This document shows, in pieces, positions 7,774 to 12,362 of a stretch of 12,362 bases of DNA (positions within the stretch are counted from its first letter, which is position 1; each line of letters starts with the position of its first letter). The DNA is from an uncultured Bacteroidota bacterium (GTDB taxonomy: Bacteria > Bacteroidota > Bacteroidia > Bacteroidales > SZUA-534). Under the pieces are notes generated by a model, which was given only the letters and a program-made list of their open reading frames with translations, did not search any database and had not been told where the DNA came from. The DNA lies in contig CALBPW010000289.1 in assembly GCA_937899145.1 (NCBI GenBank), positions 1-12,362 of the forward strand, in the 5' to 3' direction. The translations under genes were made by a program, and so were the position numbers.

Positions 7774-7808
7774 TGCGAAAAACCGCTCTTTTCGCAAAAA
7801 GAACGGTT
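7774..7808 (-). terminator. terminator-like hairpin with competing fold
   Basis: On the minus strand AACCGTTCTT (7799-7808) pairs with AAGAGCGGTT (7781-7790), one mismatch, and runs into TTTTTCGC: a standard intrinsic terminator. A second hairpin, TGCGAAAA (7789-7796) with TTTTCGCA (7774-7781), is perfect over 8 bp and cannot form at the same time. This is the layout of an attenuator in the leader of the two small ICE genes. Confidence 0.55.
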
Positions 7809-8095
7809 CCCCTATCCTACGGTACCTTTATGAAATTGAAGAGTACAAATTGCCGGTCTAGACCTGGCTTTCTGACCGCAGAATGGAAGAGCAGTCCGCA
7901 TAACCGCTCATTGCGGCCGAGGCCCTTATTCCGGCATTGATGTCGGCATCATTTCACAATAATGGCGTCACTGTCTGTATCGCTGTATCCAGCACAAAAA
8001 GACCTGCCGATCTGCAAGCCTTTTATACTCTCTGCGGCTATGGAATTGCGCTCGGACTGTGCTTTTCCTTTCCTTTGATTTTCCCATTATAACTG
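7809..8095. other. gene-poor stretch, possible decayed reading frame
   Basis: No intact gene was recognised here. On the plus strand one frame from about 7773 to the TAA at 8090-8092 reads protein-like (including LYEIEEYKLPV, TWLSDRRMEEQ and a hydrophobic end), but is broken by TAG at 7859-7861 and TAA at 7901-7903. On the minus strand there are short open stretches of 20-40 codons only. It may hold a dead gene, or the leader of the small ICE operon downstream. Confidence 0.3.
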
Positions 8096-8260
8096 TTACA
8101 CCCTGTTAGGTATCAGCTGCTTCATACCCTGTGACTTGGCACCGGGGTTGTCTCCGCCGTATCCTTCCATCAGGTTGATGCCGCCCCAGATCGAGAGACC
8201 GGCGCCGAGGGCGATAACGAGTGTCTGCAGTACATCGACTGCCGAATTGAAGAATGCCAT
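8096..8260 (-). pseudogene. Maff2-family ICE protein, C-terminus lost
   Basis: The start MAFFNSAVDVLQTLVIALGAG and the segment EGYGGDNPGAKSQGMKQL are highly typical of Maff2-family proteins. These are short hydrophobic proteins encoded between VirD4/TraG and VirB6-like genes in Clostridia conjugative elements, probably a membrane subunit of the transfer channel. Family members go on after MKQL with a second glycine-rich hydrophobic helix. Here the reading changes to IPNRV and stops, so the C-terminal membrane segment is missing; the break is near 8113. The upstream side is also odd: no Shine-Dalgarno sequence precedes the ATG at 8258-8260, and the 12-bp arm of an inverted repeat begins 11 bases upstream. 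An upstream extension of the frame (to 8338) is not Maff2-like and was left out. It should not be functional. Confidence 0.75.
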
Positions 8261-8271
8261 ATCGAGGTTAA

Positions 8272-8374
8272 CCAAAATCGCAGATTTGCTGTTTTTTGTT
8301 GATTTTCTGTTTTCCGACAAAACCCAAAAGAAAAACAAGCCGTTTTTTGTCGGCTTGTCTTACTGCGATTTTGG
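8272..8374. repeat. 103-bp segment bounded by 12-bp perfect inverted repeats
   Basis: CCAAAATCGCAG at 8272-8283 is the perfect inverse of CTGCGATTTTGG at 8363-8374. Inside, on the minus strand, lie two overlapping hairpins: ACAAGCCG/CGGCTTGT (8351-8358 with 8335-8342), and the CCGACAAAA/TTTTGTCGG pair (8345-8353 with 8314-8322). They share bases 8351-8353 and exclude each other. The segment sits directly upstream of the Maff2 start. It could be a miniature element, a structured leader, or a fold-back artefact. Confidence 0.6.
8325..8358 (-). terminator. intrinsic terminator in front of Maff2
   Basis: On the minus strand an 8-bp perfect stem (8351-8358 with 8335-8342) with an 8-base loop is followed at once by TTTTTCTTTT. 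It would end transcripts coming from the 8709-9236 gene side before they reach Maff2, unless the competing CCGACAAAA/TTTTGTCGG pairing forms. Confidence 0.65.
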
Positions 8375-8479
8375 CTTCTCCTTTCTACTCTTTTGTTGGT
8401 GAAGTCTTCTGGGCTTGTCGTTTTTTTCTTCTCCCGACCATAAGTGGGAGACCTTACTCTTGTTCTCATGACTTTTCCT

Positions 8480-8523
8480 CCAATAAAAATGGAGCCATCA
8501 CCTGTATCACGGAAATGGCTCCA
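8480..8523 (-). terminator. intrinsic terminator
   Basis: On the minus strand TGGAGCCAT (8515-8523) pairs perfectly with ATGGCTCCA (8490-8498) across a 16-base loop and runs into TTTTTATT. It lies 186 bases after the stop of the 8709-9236 gene and is the likely end of that transcript. Confidence 0.65.
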
Positions 8524-8543
8524 AGAATGACCATATTTAGCTG

Positions 8544-8633
8544 TTATGAAATAAAGTGCGGCGGCCGGGGGATCAACCCATGACAATAAGGGCACCCCGC
8601 GTCGTTTCCTCCTCTCTGCTTCTCATGCGACAT
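8544..8633 (-). CDS. very small CPYC-containing reading frame
   Basis: A 29-codon frame beginning MSHEKQRGG, with a zinc-ribbon-like knuckle CPYCHG at residues 14-19 and a proline-rich end. GGTGGAG precedes the ATG but with only two bases of spacing, too close for normal use. It lies between the 8709-9236 gene and its probable terminator, so it would be transcribed. It could be a real micro-protein or the remnant of a longer zinc-ribbon protein. Chance is not excluded. Confidence 0.22.
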   Translation of the reverse strand: MSHEKQRGGNDAGCPYCHGLIPRPPHFIS

Positions 8634-8708
8634 ATCTCCACCCAAAAACAAGTTGACTTTTATGCGATTTCACGATAAGCTGAGGGAGTAAAAGAGATGG
8701 GCTATACA

Positions 8709-9236
8709 TCACACATCATGCTGTGGGCGGCTCGTTTCTTTTTTTATGTTCAGGATATCGTACAGATACTTCTTTCCGTTTGCTGAGTGATTTACAAGCA
8801 ATCTTGCTGCGAAAATGTTATATCTTTCAAGCTCACCGGCATCGCTGTACACGGGAATAGCAAATCGTACATCGTACCGGTACCAGCCGTATTTCGCATC
8901 CCTCTCATGTTTCAGCTTTTTATTCTCTTCCCAGATCGGGTTGATGGCTGTTTCTATCAGTTCAGGAATCCCCTGTGCGACATTGGCTTTCGCTTTCGCT
9001 TCCACCTTTTTCAATGCGATCCTGCTCTCTGAACCGGTATATTCATCCGGAAGTTTTCCACCGATATAGATCTTCTCCGAACTCTGTTCTACCTCATAGC
9101 ACTCCCCGACGAACCTCTTCAGGTAATCCCTGACCAGCTTCCAGTCAATCTTTCTTCCCTTAAACAGAATGTCATTGATCATTACGATCTTTCTTCCGTC
9201 AGCGTCTGTTATCACTGTCACTTTTCTTTCTGTCAT
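8709..9236 (-). CDS. mobile-element protein, possibly LPD3/BECR-like domain
   Basis: A 175-residue soluble protein. Residues 1-60 form an N-terminal beta-rich part (VTVITDADGRKIVMINDILF, then YIGGKLPDEYTGS). A helix with KAKANVAQGIPELIE (81-95) follows, and then the conserved core RDAKYGWYRYDVRFAIPVY, ERYNIFAARLLVNH and GKKYLYDILNIKKE (112-167). I recall stand-alone proteins with this core in many Clostridia ICEs. The core resembles the polyvalent-protein-associated LPD3/BECR-like (RelE/Barnase-EndoU superfamily) domains described for phage and plasmid proteins. That assignment, and any nuclease activity, is inferred. His110, Arg120, Arg124 and His150 are candidate conserved polar residues. 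The ATG has a strong AGGAGG eight bases upstream and a clear promoter (9279-9307). It is transcribed away from the XRE gene; repeats in the shared promoter region suggest control by that regulator. The likely terminator is at 8480-8523. Confidence 0.65.
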   Translation of the reverse strand: MTERKVTVITDADGRKIVMINDILFKGRKIDWKLVRDYLKRFVGECYEVEQSSEKIYIGGKLPDEYTGSESRIALKKVEAKAKANVAQGIPELIETAINPIWEENKKLKHERDAKYGWYRYDVRFAIPVYSDAGELERYNIFAARLLVNHSANGKKYLYDILNIKKETSRPQHDV

Positions 9237-9256
9237 GTCAGCCTCCTGATTTATCC

Positions 9257-9343
9257 TTATTTGGCACTTCTGATTGACATTATATCTTTATTTGTCATTT
9301 TCATCAACGTGTTTTTCTTTATTTGTCATCGTCATTGCCAAAT
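9257..9343. promoter_or_regulatory. phased operator repeats between divergent genes
   Basis: TTATTTGKCA occurs at 9257-9266, 9288-9297 and 9319-9328. The three copies start exactly 31 bp apart, about three helical turns. An inverted partial copy, TGCCAAAT at 9336-9343, matches the ATTTGGCA end of the first copy. The first copy covers the start region of the minus promoter, the second its -35/-10 spacer, the third lies just upstream of it, and the inverted copy overlaps the -35 of the XRE promoter. This is what an autoregulating XRE repressor of both promoters would need. Confidence 0.6.
9279..9307 (-). promoter_or_regulatory. sigma70-type promoter of the 8709-9236 gene
   Basis: On the minus strand TTGATG (9302-9307), a 17-bp spacer and a perfect TATAAT (9279-9284) lie 43 bases upstream of the ATG. 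The middle 10-bp operator repeat sits in the spacer. Confidence 0.75.
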
Positions 9344-9363
9344 GTGTCGTCTCGGTTTATAAT
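9335..9363 (+). promoter_or_regulatory. sigma70-type promoter of the XRE gene
   Basis: TTGCCA (9335-9340), a 17-bp spacer and a perfect TATAAT (9358-9363). The -35 overlaps the inverted operator copy TGCCAAAT. The ATG at 9399 is 35 bases further on, preceded by AAAGGAG at 9382-9388. Confidence 0.75.
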
Positions 9364-9398
9364 ACTTTTACCCACTGATCCAAAGGAGCGATTCAAAA

Positions 9399-9824
9399 AT
9401 GGCATATAAGAACTTCAAAGCCACCGAAATCATAGAAGAGATCGGCGCCGAACTCAGAAAGATCCGCACAGACAACAATCAGACCATCAGCCATGTCGCG
9501 ATTAAACTGGCTGAAGAAGGTTTCCACATTTCCAACACTCTTCTGGGCAGGATAGAAAACGGTGAGCGGCGTATCGATGATGACACATTGAATGCAATCT
9601 GCAACTACTATAAGGTAGATCCTTCATCTGTGATCATCGCCGCATCAAAGGAGCATATACGGCGTTTATCTGAACGCCTGTCTGACAACGCTGCCACATC
9701 AGAACCGGACGAGACAGAACACCTGTATGCTCTCTATCATAATCTGAATACCGAAGGGCAGAAGGAGGTTACTAACCTGATGAGGCTGATGGCCTATATG
9801 GATGCATTTAAAAAACTCCAGTAA
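9399..9824 (+). CDS. XRE-family transcriptional regulator
   Basis: A 141-residue DNA-binding protein. The helix-turn-helix domain spans about residues 14-78: IGAELRKIRTDNNQTISHVA, then ISNTLLGRIENGERRIDDDTL as the recognition helix and following helix, then ICNYYKVDP. A charged linker (82-107) leads to a helical C-terminus (108-141) with HNLNTEGQKEVTNLMRLMA, a pattern common in XRE regulators of Firmicutes mobile elements and likely used for dimerisation. The ribosome binding site AAAGGAG is 10 bases from the ATG. It is transcribed away from the 175-residue mobile-element protein, and the space between them holds both promoters and the 31-bp-phased repeats. Autorepression plus control of the partner is the simplest reading. 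A strong terminator follows at 9858. No metal or ligand site is visible. Confidence 0.88.
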   Translation: MAYKNFKATEIIEEIGAELRKIRTDNNQTISHVAIKLAEEGFHISNTLLGRIENGERRIDDDTLNAICNYYKVDPSSVIIAASKEHIRRLSERLSDNAATSEPDETEHLYALYHNLNTEGQKEVTNLMRLMAYMDAFKKLQ

Positions 9825-9922
9825 CCCCCTCTCAAACAAAACCCCCACCTCGAAACTCCGACAAAACTCTTTTTGTCGGTTTTTCTTTTTGTCCACTTTT
9901 CATTGACTTCGACAAAACTCAT
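9794..9922 (-). CDS. tiny reading frame antisense to XRE end
   Basis: A 42-codon frame beginning MSFVEVNEKWTKRK, with a strong ribosome binding site (AAAAGGAGA at about 9928-9936) well spaced from the ATG. It runs through the XRE terminator, whose stem is translated as TDKKSFVG, and 31 bases into the 3' end of the XRE gene. The start signals look real, but the body overlaps other elements. It is therefore more likely the cut-off beginning of a former gene than a working one. Confidence 0.22.
   Translation of the reverse strand: MSFVEVNEKWTKRKTDKKSFVGVSRWGFCLRGGYWSFLNASI
9858..9890 (+). terminator. intrinsic terminator of XRE gene
   Basis: CCGACAAAA (9858-9866) pairs perfectly with TTTTGTCGG (9871-9879) across a 4-base loop, followed by TTTTTCTTTTT. 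It lies 33 bases after the XRE stop. Its two arms are identical to those of the alternative hairpin at 8314-8353. Confidence 0.85.
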
Positions 9923-10228
9923 AAAGATCTCCTTTTCCCTGGGGATTCCGAAAGAAAATGTCTGACCCGGGTTTTGTCTCTTACTTTCTGGTTACTCGAA
10001 GGCCTCCTTATATGAAATTTGCCCTTCCGGGCGGTGTGATAGAGACTGCCTGAGCGTGGCCGGTCACTTCGGATGCTCCGCTTTTTATGAATCGCCGCAA
10101 TCGGCCGTGAGCCCGGGATCTTCCCGTTTTCAGACAACATAAAGCGGCCCGGAAGATTTCTCCTCCGGACCGTTCTATGTAATGGCATTATTCAGTTGTC
10201 ATTTTGGCAGACGCATCTGCCGGAATGT
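9923..10228. other. gap without recognisable gene
   Basis: About 300 bases downstream of both the XRE gene and the MerR gene. I see no conserved protein. An 89-codon minus-strand frame is rich in Arg/Lys/Pro and lacks domain-like pattern. An imperfect GC-rich hairpin (about 10144-10173: ten-pair stem with two mismatches) lies 56 bases after the MerR stop and may end that transcript, but has only a weak T-run. Small hairpins GCCC-TTCC-GGGC (about 10020-10033) and CGGGA-TCT-TCCCG (about 10113-10127) are also present. Confidence 0.4.
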
Positions 10229-10954
10229 TTATCTGCAGTAGATCTCAATTGCCCGGGAGGCAAATTCAGCCGTGCCTTCACCGCCAATCCTGTCGATATT
10301 TGTTGTAAAATCGCCTCCGCCGCCATACATCATTCCAAGGCCGCCGAGGATCTCCTTCGTGCAGGTATACATATGCTCTGTAATATAATCCTGCAGTTTC
10401 TTTACCATCGCCTGCGCTTCCTCAGATGCGGGATCTGTTTTCCGGATCTGTCCGAATTCTCCAAAAATATCAATCATTCCCTGGTGGATCTTCAGGTTGT
10501 CTTCCCTGGTCCGGCCTTTGGATTTCTCTTCATATTCCTTATAAGCCGGCGTTGTGCCCCAGGAAGCCTTCGCCTGCGCGGCATACTCGTCTATTTTTCT
10601 TGTATCAAATGCATCAAATGTCAATGGCTTCACCCCCATCGCTTTTATTCCTGCGGCAAGGTCGATCAGGTTCTCAATGTGTTCTTTCTTCAGCTTCAGG
10701 AGCTCAATCTGCTGCTCCAGAGCCTTGCTCCTGTCAAAATCCGGACTGCTGATGATCTCTTTAATATCCTTCAGAGGGAATTCCAGTTCTCTGAAGAGAA
10801 GGATCTGCTGCAGGGTCTCCAGTGCCGCATCGTCATACAGCCGGTAGCCTGCCTCCGTGTACTTTGCCGGATGAAGCAGCCCGATCTTGTCGTAATACTG
10901 CAGGGTGCGTATACTCACGCCTGTCAGCTTGCTTACTTTGTTGACTGTCATCAT
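10229..10954 (-). CDS. MerR-family regulator with TipAS-type effector domain
   Basis: A 241-residue regulator. The N-terminal MerR winged-helix domain (about 2-70) has MTVNKVSKLTGVSIRTLQYYDKIGLL, the wing GYRLYDD and the second helical pair ending in PLKDIKEII. A coiled-coil dimerisation helix follows (73-105; LEQQIELLKLKKEHIENLID). The C-terminal 120-241 is a TipAS-type domain, with YKEYEEKSKGRT, MIDIFGEFG, VKKLQDYITEHMYTCTKEILGGLG and a final GGEGTAEFASRAIEIYC. TipAS domains bind thiopeptide-like or other bulky hydrophobic compounds and turn the regulator into an activator. The ATG has GGGAG nine bases upstream. Its promoter (10986-11016) has the 19-bp spacer and central dyad typical of MerR-activated promoters, so it probably activates itself. 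No transporter or resistance gene is adjacent. It lies between ICE backbone genes and looks like cargo. Confidence 0.9.
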   Translation of the reverse strand: MMTVNKVSKLTGVSIRTLQYYDKIGLLHPAKYTEAGYRLYDDAALETLQQILLFRELEFPLKDIKEIISSPDFDRSKALEQQIELLKLKKEHIENLIDLAAGIKAMGVKPLTFDAFDTRKIDEYAAQAKASWGTTPAYKEYEEKSKGRTREDNLKIHQGMIDIFGEFGQIRKTDPASEEAQAMVKKLQDYITEHMYTCTKEILGGLGMMYGGGGDFTTNIDRIGGEGTAEFASRAIEIYCR

Positions 10955-10985
10955 AGTTCATCACTCCCTCGCCTTTGGTAAGGTC

Positions 10986-11016
10986 ACTATAAACCATGAC
11001 GTAACGTAGGGGTCAA
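10986..11016 (-). promoter_or_regulatory. MerR-type promoter with operator dyad
   Basis: On the minus strand TTGACC (11011-11016) and TATAGT (10986-10991) are separated by 19 bp, the long spacer typical of MerR-activated promoters. In the spacer lies the dyad ACC-N3-ACGTAACGT-N3-GGT (10993-11013), centred on 11003. It drives the MerR/TipA-type gene, consistent with autoactivation. Confidence 0.75.
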
Positions 11017-11069
11017 TACTTTCCGGGAGATTTTTTGAAAAATATGCAAACGTTAATTCAGCAGAGGCT

Positions 11070-11354
11070 TTAAATACCTGCAATTCCCATCAGTGCGGCA
11101 TCGATCAGGCTCTCGATGACAGCAGTCCCGATCGTAATGCCCATGATACCGGCTTCGATCAGGGCCAGAAGAAAGGTCTGACTCCAGGCCTGTTTTGTGA
11201 TCGTGTAAATGAGGCAGCCGGCTACAAAGAGGATCAGGCCGCCGAGAATGATGGAAGAGAGCTGCATTCCGACCTTCACAATGACCTTCGCGATCAGCAG
11301 GATCAGCACAACGGGAAGCAGCACTGTCTTGAGTAATATTCTGAGTATAACCAT
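11070..11354 (-). CDS. small membrane protein, CD1845-like ICE family
   Basis: A 94-residue protein made almost entirely of hydrophobic segments: about residues 4-27 (ILRILLKTVLLPVVLILLI), 30-52 (SSIILGGLILFVAGCLIYTI) and 60-92 (FLLALIEAGIMGITIGTAV...AALMGIAGI). The start ILRILLK-x3-LP-V-x-L and the three-segment layout resemble the small CD1845-type membrane proteins encoded beside VirD4 in Clostridia conjugative elements. Their role is unknown; membrane placement suggests association with the transfer channel. The ATG is preceded by AAGGATGG with spacing of about 9. It follows the VirD4 fragment by about 100 bases on the same strand, keeping the usual ICE order. Confidence 0.6.
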   Translation of the reverse strand: MVILRILLKTVLLPVVLILLIAKVIVKVGMQLSSIILGGLILFVAGCLIYTITKQAWSQTFLLALIEAGIMGITIGTAVIESLIDAALMGIAGI

Positions 11355-11458
11355 ATATCATCCCATCCTTTCCGGGTTCTTTTCTTTTATTCTACCTATA
11401 TGCCGGTGACCCGCAAGGATGTCGCCGGTATGTAAGAGCGGCCGTTATGAGCCGCCCA

Positions 11459-11808
11459 TTAATCGTCTGCCTCCGGTTCTGCATCTTCTTCCGGTACATC
11501 ATCCGCATCCACCACTTCATACTCTTCGCTGGCCTTCAGCTTCATCCGGTGATTGAGAAACTTCTCAATATCGAAGGTGTACTTCTTATCAAAGTCAGCC
11601 GTATATTTGTAGTTCGGGTGCTGGGTCAGATCATACTTATCCGAAAGAAAAGGTCTGACACCGCGCAGCTGCAGCACACATTTGCTGCCGTCCAGGACCG
11701 CGATCTCATCTCTGGTCATCAGTTCCTTGCCGAGCTTCTGATAGTTCGTTCCGTAGCTGGGACTGTTGCCTCGTGTATCCGAGGTACCCACGGTATCGAT
11801 CGTTTCCT
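11459..11808 (-). pseudogene. VirD4/TraG coupling protein, C-terminal fragment
   Basis: About 116 residues from the C-terminal end of a VirD4/TraG-type coupling ATPase of a Clostridia ICE. The diagnostic stretches are NYQKLGKELMTRDEIAVLDG, KCVLQLRGVRPFLSDKYDLT, HPNYKY, and YTFDIEKFLNHR, followed by an acidic tail (EEYEVVDADDVPEEDAEPEADD). The full protein (about 600 residues) couples the relaxosome to the type IV channel. Its Walker A/B ATPase core and membrane helices are missing. The frame is open upstream to about 11808, where it meets a ParA fragment in a different frame. The correct end and stop are kept, and the CD1845-like gene follows. It is inactive as it stands. If the 11808 join is an artefact, the real gene would be complete elsewhere. 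Confidence 0.8.
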
Positions 11809-12245
11809 TCGATTCGAAGCTTCGGGTTGATCTGCCGCTTCACTTTATTGACTGTCTGAAGCAGCTGCTCCAGACCTTTGGCGGACAGGTACTGGGCCTG
11901 GACCGGAACGATCAGCTGGTCGGAAGCCGCCAGGGCATTGACTGTCAGCATACCAAGGGACGGCATGCAGTCCAGAATAATAAAGTCATAGTTCTTCTTT
12001 AACGGCTCCAGATACTGCTTCAGAATGGATTCTCGGCTTATGGCATTGACCAGAGAGACCTCCAACCCGGACAGGGAAATGCTCGCCGGCATCAGATCCA
12101 CGCCTTCCGGATGGGTAAGGATTCCCTCACGGGCTTGTATTTCCTCATCCATGATCACTTTCTGCATCATATCGGAAATCGTGACCGGCAGTTCGTCCGG
12201 TCTCGGGTGACCAAGGCTGATGGTAAGGGAGCCCTGCGTCAAGCC
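11808..12245 (-). pseudogene. ParA-family partition ATPase, both ends lost
   Basis: About 145 residues from the middle of a ParA/Soj ATPase as found in Firmicutes ICEs and plasmids: QGSLTISLG, PDELPVTISDMMQKV, GVDLMPASISLSGLEVSLVNA, the Walker B region YDFIILDCMPSLGMLTVNAL, then VPVQAQYLSAKGLEQLLQTVNKVKRQINPKLRIEG. The N-terminal KGGVGKTT Walker A loop and the Asp before QGS are absent; upstream residues (CENLIRKKGLT) do not resemble ParA. After LRIEG the usual ILLTMVD continuation is missing, and the frame runs into VirD4 coding sequence. The apparent longer frame starts at a TTG without ribosome binding site. ParA would normally help maintain the excised element together with a ParB. No ParB is seen. 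It cannot bind ATP as it stands. Confidence 0.8.
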
Positions 12246-12362
12246 TTTCTTACGGATAAGATTTTCGCAGCCCCTCAGCCGCCAGATCCCTGTCCAGTTC
12301 AACTGCCCTCAAACCCGCATAAATCCAACAAAATCGCCTCTTTTTCAATCATTTCTTTCATG
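12246..12362. other. unassigned window end
   Basis: No recognisable gene. On the minus strand one frame reads RAVELDRDLAAEGLRKSYP then stops near the ParA break. Another offers a 20-codon frame starting MKEMIEKEAILLDLCGFEGS. Either may be the edge of a gene outside the window. Neither is the missing ParA N-terminus. Confidence 0.3.

Noticed and set aside
7858..8010. Minus-strand stretch with DADINAG considered as the end of a TnpB/IS605 transposase
   Set aside because: The zinc-knuckle cysteines that should precede it are absent, an in-frame stop lies just upstream, and no RuvC motifs are visible.
8170..8595. Minus-strand frame of 141 codons across the Maff2 start
   Set aside because: It overlaps Maff2 in another frame and runs through two terminators. 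An internal start (MRTRVRSPTYGREK, at 8469) has a good GGAGG, but the basic product is not recognised and has no sensible end.
9257..9328. Three evenly spaced repeats considered as a small CRISPR array
   Set aside because: The repeated unit is only 10 bp, the 21-bp spacing falls inside a promoter region, and no cas genes are present. Operator repeats explain it better.
9919..10188. 89-codon minus-strand frame
   Set aside because: Low-complexity, Arg-rich, no conserved pattern, and it runs through the hairpin after the MerR gene.
10196..10981. Long plus-strand reading frame of 261 codons
   Set aside because: It lies opposite the MerR/TipA gene, which has clear domains, promoter and ribosome binding site; the plus-strand product is Cys/Leu/Phe-rich with no domain pattern.
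11706..12302. Annotating the 198-codon frame as an intact ParA
   Set aside because: It starts at a TTG without ribosome binding site, lacks Walker A, and its last 24 codons are VirD4 DNA read in the wrong frame.
1..12362. tRNA, rRNA, integrase, relaxase, att sites and replication origin
   Set aside because: I looked on both strands and saw none. The conjugative-element call rests on Maff2, VirD4, ParA, the CD1845-like gene and the small ICE genes.

Overview
The window looks like two different genomes joined end to end. Positions 1 to about 7155 read as Bacteroidetes (probably Bacteroidales). The DNA is AT-rich, genes lack Shine-Dalgarno sequences, two starts are preceded by the Bacteroidetes -7 element TAnnTTTG, and the proteins are typical of that phylum. 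Positions from about 7168 to the end read as Firmicutes (Clostridia-like). Base composition is more balanced, genes have AGGAGG-type ribosome binding sites and TTGACA/TATAAT-type promoters, and the gene content is that of a Clostridia integrative conjugative element (ICE).

Left part, in order: a broken VCBS/FG-GAP fragment (minus); a secreted PafA-like alkaline phosphatase-superfamily enzyme with several changed active-site residues; a 1060-residue AsmA-like envelope protein; a palindromic 30-bp repeat; a two-gene unit of a membrane-anchored CxxC thiol oxidoreductase and a small Cys-rich lipoprotein; two terminators; and a TlpA/AhpC-type thioredoxin (minus) cut off at its N-terminal side where the composition changes.

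Right part: two overlapping small ICE genes (minus); a terminator-like leader; a gene-poor stretch; a truncated Maff2 gene; a 103-bp inverted-repeat segment with competing hairpins; a 175-residue mobile-element protein (minus) facing an XRE regulator (plus) across a shared promoter region with three 10-bp direct repeats spaced exactly 31 bp; a MerR/TipA-type regulator with its own 19-bp-spacer promoter and dyad; a small membrane protein of the CD1845 type; the C-terminal end of a VirD4/TraG coupling protein; and a ParA ATPase fragment fused to it, lacking Walker A.

VirD4, CD1845-like protein and Maff2 are parts of a type IV secretion operon on the same strand. The MerR and XRE modules sit between them and look like cargo. 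No integrase, relaxase or att site is visible. With Maff2, VirD4 and ParA all broken, the right half is either a decayed and rearranged ICE or a set of chimeric joins. The cross-phylum join near 7160 is more likely an assembly or amplification chimera than a real insertion, but sequence alone cannot decide. The best candidate for an undescribed system is the divergent XRE / 175-residue-protein module with its 31-bp-phased operators.
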